From contig NZ_CP029188.1 in NCBI RefSeq assembly GCF_003097515.1, forward strand, positions 1,054,001 to 1,118,000: 64,000 nt of DNA, in the 5' to 3' direction. The stretch's first letter is position 1, and each line of letters opens with the position of its first letter. Positions 61,359-64,000 of the stretch are shown here, piece by piece. Below the pieces are notes generated by a model. The model saw only the letters and a program-made list of their open reading frames with translations. It did not search any database and was not told the DNA's origin. This DNA is from Streptomyces tirandamycinicus. GTDB lineage: Bacteria; Actinomycetota; Actinomycetes; Streptomycetales; Streptomycetaceae. The translations under genes and the position numbers were made by a program.

Positions 61359-61652
61359 ATGTCTCCCCGCAGAAGTGGCAGCAACCAGGTGGCGACGATC
61401 ATCATGGTGGTCGCCGACGTGATGGCCGTCATCATCGGCCTGTGGATCCTGATGTACCTGCTGGACGCGAACCGCGCCAACGACCTGGTCATCCTGATCC
61501 GGGACGTGGCCGGCTGGCTCGCCGGCTGGTCGCATGATCTGTTCACCTTCGACGAGGCGTGGGCCCGGGTCGTGGCGGGCTACGGTCTCGCCGCGCTCGT
61601 GTACCTCTTCGTCGGACACGCCGTGGCGGGCCGGCTGCGCCGCCACGGCTGA
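61359..61652 (+). CDS. Small two-TM membrane protein, 97 aa
   Basis: MSPRRSGSNQVATIIMVVAD leads into the first transmembrane helix (ATIIMVVADVMAVIIGLWIL), then a long amphipathic part (DLVILIRDVAGWLAGWSHDL), and a second helix (VVAGYGLAALVYLFVGHAVA). Both ends are basic. Streptomycetes commonly have such a conserved small membrane protein; its function is not known to me. Divergent from the Ala-rich gene with a 183-bp gap. Confidence 0.75.
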   Translation: MSPRRSGSNQVATIIMVVADVMAVIIGLWILMYLLDANRANDLVILIRDVAGWLAGWSHDLFTFDEAWARVVAGYGLAALVYLFVGHAVAGRLRRHG

Positions 61653-61692
61653 CCCTCTCCCCCGCGCGGCCGGCGGCGGTCAAGCCGGCAGC

Positions 61693-61745
61693 ACTCCGGT
61701 CTACCGGCGGTACTCCGGTCTACCGGCAGCACTCCGGTTCGAGGC
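61693..61745. repeat. 19-bp tandem repeat, about three copies
   Basis: actccggtctaccggc begins at 61693, 61712 and 61731, a constant 19-bp period. The repeat overlaps the last codons and stop (61720) of the minus-strand gene. Confidence 0.8.
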
Positions 61746-62814
61746 CGCGCGGCAGCCGCTCCCCGCCGAACACCGCGGTGGTCGCCTCGTCGCCCCCCAG
61801 GGCGGCCACCGCGAGCAGCAGCGAACCCGCCGTCCAGGTGGTCAGCTCCTCCGGCCACACGGCGCGCTCGCCCTCGAAGACGTAACCGGTCCAGTACATC
61901 CCGGCCTCGGCGCGCAGGTGCCCGATGGACTGGAGGATCTCCAGCGCCCGGTCCGACTCCCCCATCGCCCAGAGCGCCAGCGCCAGTTCGCAGCTCTCCC
62001 CGCCGGTCACCCACGGGTTGGGCAGCACGCACCGCACCCCGAGTCCGGGGACCACGAACGCGTCCCAGCGCGCGTCGATCCTGGCCTTGGCCTCGTCGCC
62101 GGTGACGGCGCCGCCGAGGACCGGGTAGTACCAGTCCATCGAGTAGCGCGACTTGTCGAGGAAGCGCTCCGGGTGGCGGCGGACGGCGTGCCCGAGGGCT
62201 CCGGCCGCCAGCTCCCAGTCGGGCTGCGGCTCCTCGCGCTCCTCGGCGATGGCGAGGGCGCAGCGCAGCGCGTGGTAGACGGACGAACTCCCGGTCAGCA
62301 GGGCGTCGTCGACCGCCGCGCCGCCGTCCTCCGGGGCCTCGCGCTTCCAGCCGATCTGGCCGCCGGGCCGCTGGAGCCGGAGTACGAACTCGATCGCCGC
62401 GTGGACGGACGGCCACATCCGGTCCAGGAACACGTCGTCGCCGGTGGCCAGGTAGTGGTGCCAGACGCCGACGGCCGGATAGGCGCAGAAGTTGGTCTCC
62501 CGCCCCCGGTCGGTGGGCCGGTCGGCCTCGCCGTCGTGGTACGCGGCGTACCAGGAGCCGTCCTCGTTCTGATGGCGTGCCAGCCACTCGTAGGCGCGGG
62601 CCGCGGCGTCGTGCTCGCCCGCCGCGTCCAGCGCCATGGCGGCCTCGGTGTGGTCCCAGGGGTCCAGGTGGTGCCCGCGGAACCAGGGGATCGCCCCGTC
62701 CTCGCGCTGGACGGCGAGGATGCCGGCGACGGTCTCGGCGGCCTGCTCGGCGGTGAGGACGCCGGGCAGGACGAGGTGCTCGGTACGCCCCTGACGGCGC
62801 CAGGGCACGGTCAC
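61720..62814 (-). CDS. (alpha/alpha)-barrel prenyltransferase-like / glycosidase-fold protein
   Basis: A 364-residue protein often annotated 'prenyltransferase' in actinobacteria. AAETVAGILAVQREDGAIPW, WDHTEAAMALDAAGEHDAAA, YEWLARHQNEDGSWYAAYHD and YSMDWYYPVLGGAVTG show the repeated helical hairpins with 'QxxDGxI/SW' turns of squalene-cyclase or six-hairpin barrels. The catalytic residues of prenyltransferases (DDxxD) are absent, so real activity may be a glycosidase or a binding role. GTG 62814 overlaps the methyltransferase stop as GTGA, so the two are coupled. Confidence 0.8.
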   Translation of the reverse strand: MTVPWRRQGRTEHLVLPGVLTAEQAAETVAGILAVQREDGAIPWFRGHHLDPWDHTEAAMALDAAGEHDAAARAYEWLARHQNEDGSWYAAYHDGEADRPTDRGRETNFCAYPAVGVWHHYLATGDDVFLDRMWPSVHAAIEFVLRLQRPGGQIGWKREAPEDGGAAVDDALLTGSSSVYHALRCALAIAEEREEPQPDWELAAGALGHAVRRHPERFLDKSRYSMDWYYPVLGGAVTGDEAKARIDARWDAFVVPGLGVRCVLPNPWVTGGESCELALALWAMGESDRALEILQSIGHLRAEAGMYWTGYVFEGERAVWPEELTTWTAGSLLLAVAALGGDEATTAVFGGERLPRGLEPECCR

Positions 62815-63542
62815 GCGTCGGCCTTCGGCAGGTGCGGCTTGGTCGCGTACACCACGAAGCTCTTGCCGACGAGCGGGTTCAGCGCCTGCTCGGCGACCCG
62901 GGTGAGCAGGGGCTTCTTCATGATGTCCCAGACCAGGAGCTTGTGGTACGCGCGCACCGGCAGCGCCTTGTCGTTGTCCACGCCGAACGCGCACTTCAGC
63001 CACCAGTACGGCGAGTGCAGCGCGTGGGCGTGGTGGCTGCCGTACGGCCTGAGGCCCGCCTCGCGGATCCTGCCGAGGAGTTCGTCGGCCTTGTAGATGC
63101 GGATGTGGCCGCCCTCGACCTCGTGGTACGCGTCGGACAGCGCCCAGCAGATCTTCTCGGGGCCGTAGCGGGGCACGGTGACCGCGATCCGGCCGCCGGG
63201 CCTGAGCACCCGGACCATCTCGGCGAGGACGCCCTTGTCGTCCGGGATGTGCTCCATCACCTCGGAGATGATGACGACGTCGAACGACTCGTCGGGGAAG
63301 GGCAGGTTGAGCGCGTCGCCCTCCATCGCGGTGGCGCTCGCGCCCTCGGGTGCCTCGCCGGCCTCCTTCATCGCCGCGAACCAGGTGGCGACCTCGCGGA
63401 TCTCCTCGGCGTTCCGGTCGAGGGCCACGACCCGGGCTCCGCGCCGGTAGCACTCGAACGCGTGCCGTCCGGCACCGCAGCCGAGATCGAGTACGCGGTC
63501 GCCCGGGGCGAGCGGAAAGCGGGAGAAGTCGACGGTCAGCAC
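62811..63542 (-). CDS. Class I SAM-dependent methyltransferase
   Basis: A 243-residue protein. GDRVLDLGCGAGRHAFECYR (residues ~13-32) is motif I, VVALDRNAEEI motif II, VVIISEVMEHIPDD the D/E-x-x-E-H motif of small-molecule methyltransferases (Methyltransf_11), and VRVLRPGGRIAVTVPRY motif III. A C-terminal part with HALHSPYWWLKCAFG could be membrane-proximal. GTG start at 63542. Between a GT4 glycosyltransferase and the barrel protein, it probably modifies a polyprenyl-linked or surface saccharide. Confidence 0.88.
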   Translation of the reverse strand: MLTVDFSRFPLAPGDRVLDLGCGAGRHAFECYRRGARVVALDRNAEEIREVATWFAAMKEAGEAPEGASATAMEGDALNLPFPDESFDVVIISEVMEHIPDDKGVLAEMVRVLRPGGRIAVTVPRYGPEKICWALSDAYHEVEGGHIRIYKADELLGRIREAGLRPYGSHHAHALHSPYWWLKCAFGVDNDKALPVRAYHKLLVWDIMKKPLLTRVAEQALNPLVGKSFVVYATKPHLPKADA

Positions 63543-63663
63543 GAGGTCTGCCCTTCCGGGTGGGTCACGGCGCCCTCGCCGGGGGCGCGCCTTGCGGGGG
63601 GTGCGGACCCGCCGTCCGCACCCGCGGAGCGGGTCCTCGCCCGCGGTGCGGAGCGCCGGGTGC

Positions 63664-64000
63664 TCATCGGGCCCCGGCCGGCGCCGGGCGTGCCGCGATG
63701 GCCTCGCGGTAGAGCTCCGCCGTGCCCTGGGCCGCGCGGGTCCAGGTGAAGCGGGACAGCACGCGGTCCCGTCCGGCGGTGCCGATGCGGCGGCGCAGCG
63801 CTTCGTCCCCGAGGAGCCGGCCGAGCGCCCCGGCGAGGGCGTGGGCGTCGCCGGGCGGCACGGCGAGGCAGGTCTCCCCGTCGGTGCCGGTGACCTCGGG
63901 GATGGCGCCGCCGGTGGTGGCGACCAGCGGGGTGCCGGTGGCCATCGCCTCGGCGGCCGGCAGCGAGAACCCCTCGTACAGCGACGGCACACAGGCCACC
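63664..64000 (-). CDS. GT4-family glycosyltransferase, C-terminal part
   Basis: Runs off the right edge; only the C-terminal ~110 residues are seen. CVPSLYEGFSLPAAEAMATG is the donor-binding E-x7-E motif of retaining GT4 enzymes, TPLVATTGGAIPEVTG follows, and the end is helical (RDRVLSRFTWTRAAQGTAEL). It transfers a sugar from an NDP- or polyprenyl-phosphate donor to an acceptor, substrate unknown. A 121-bp gap separates it from the methyltransferase, in the same direction. Confidence 0.9.
   Translation of the reverse strand, partial: VACVPSLYEGFSLPAAEAMATGTPLVATTGGAIPEVTGTDGETCLAVPPGDAHALAGALGRLLGDEALRRRIGTAGRDRVLSRFTWTRAAQGTAELYREAIAARPAPAGAR

Overview
This 64-kb window is very GC-rich, with strong G/C third-position bias and many GTG/TTG starts. 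It carries typical actinomycete markers: F420-dependent enzymes, a Scr1-type XRE regulator with its DUF397 partner, WXG100-like proteins, the Nif3 / zinc-ribbon / RNase H-phosphatase cluster, Tat and Lsp lipoproteins, and a type-A rnpB. Gene content and order point to the chromosome of a Streptomyces or close relative. Most of it reads as chromosomal backbone carrying three accessory patches.

Layout. 0-22 kb is mostly core: the end of a site-2 protease, npdG (F420:NADPH reductase), an MFS exporter, map, an iron-box-controlled heme oxygenase, a PhzF-like protein, a lipoprotein, a primase/polymerase-domain protein, ddaH, an Rsm22-type methyltransferase, a second lipoprotein, a Bcr/CflA exporter, a Tat-exported PhoD, an SDR, a small secreted protein, a GH15 glucosidase/trehalase and metG. 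22-32.1 kb, between metG and rnpB, is an accessory and partly decaying island. It holds a shattered Ser/Thr kinase, an XRE/DUF397 pair, a VapBC-type toxin-antitoxin pair, two frameshifted genes, an intact run of WXG100-like genes (27.5-31.4 kb) and the N-terminal stump of a transposase. 32.1-40.4 kb is core again: rnpB, a MerR regulator with a membrane protein, yaaA, the nif3 / zinc-ribbon / RNase H operon and two unknown genes.

40.5-53.7 kb holds a likely lipid/steroid-type catabolic set: maoC, a Zn-alcohol dehydrogenase, an SDR, a thiolase/lipid-transfer protein and an F420-linked LLM oxidoreductase. Three of its promoters carry the same 15-bp palindrome (CTGACG-N3-CGTCAG type), and two also carry a KstR-type palindrome, which suggests a shared regulator not encoded here. 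Interspersed are an orphan response regulator that has lost its DNA-binding domain, an EmrB/QacA-type exporter, a SUKH protein, a decayed MFS gene, a 44-bp minisatellite, a methyltransferase and a cell-wall amidase.

54.1-60.4 kb is the most unusual block. It encodes a six-bladed NHL propeller with a ricin-type trefoil, a small disordered acidic protein, a protein resembling aerolysin/ETX-MTX2 beta-pore formers, a possible second trefoil-type protein, and a ricin-trefoil fused to a seven-repeat FG-GAP/VCBS propeller. None has a recognisable signal peptide. I read it as a candidate undescribed lectin/propeller/pore-former system. 60.7-64 kb returns to ordinary genes, ending in an operon of a GT4 glycosyltransferase (running off the window), a methyltransferase and an (alpha/alpha)6-type protein.

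All functions are inferred from reading motifs and architecture. No database search was possible.
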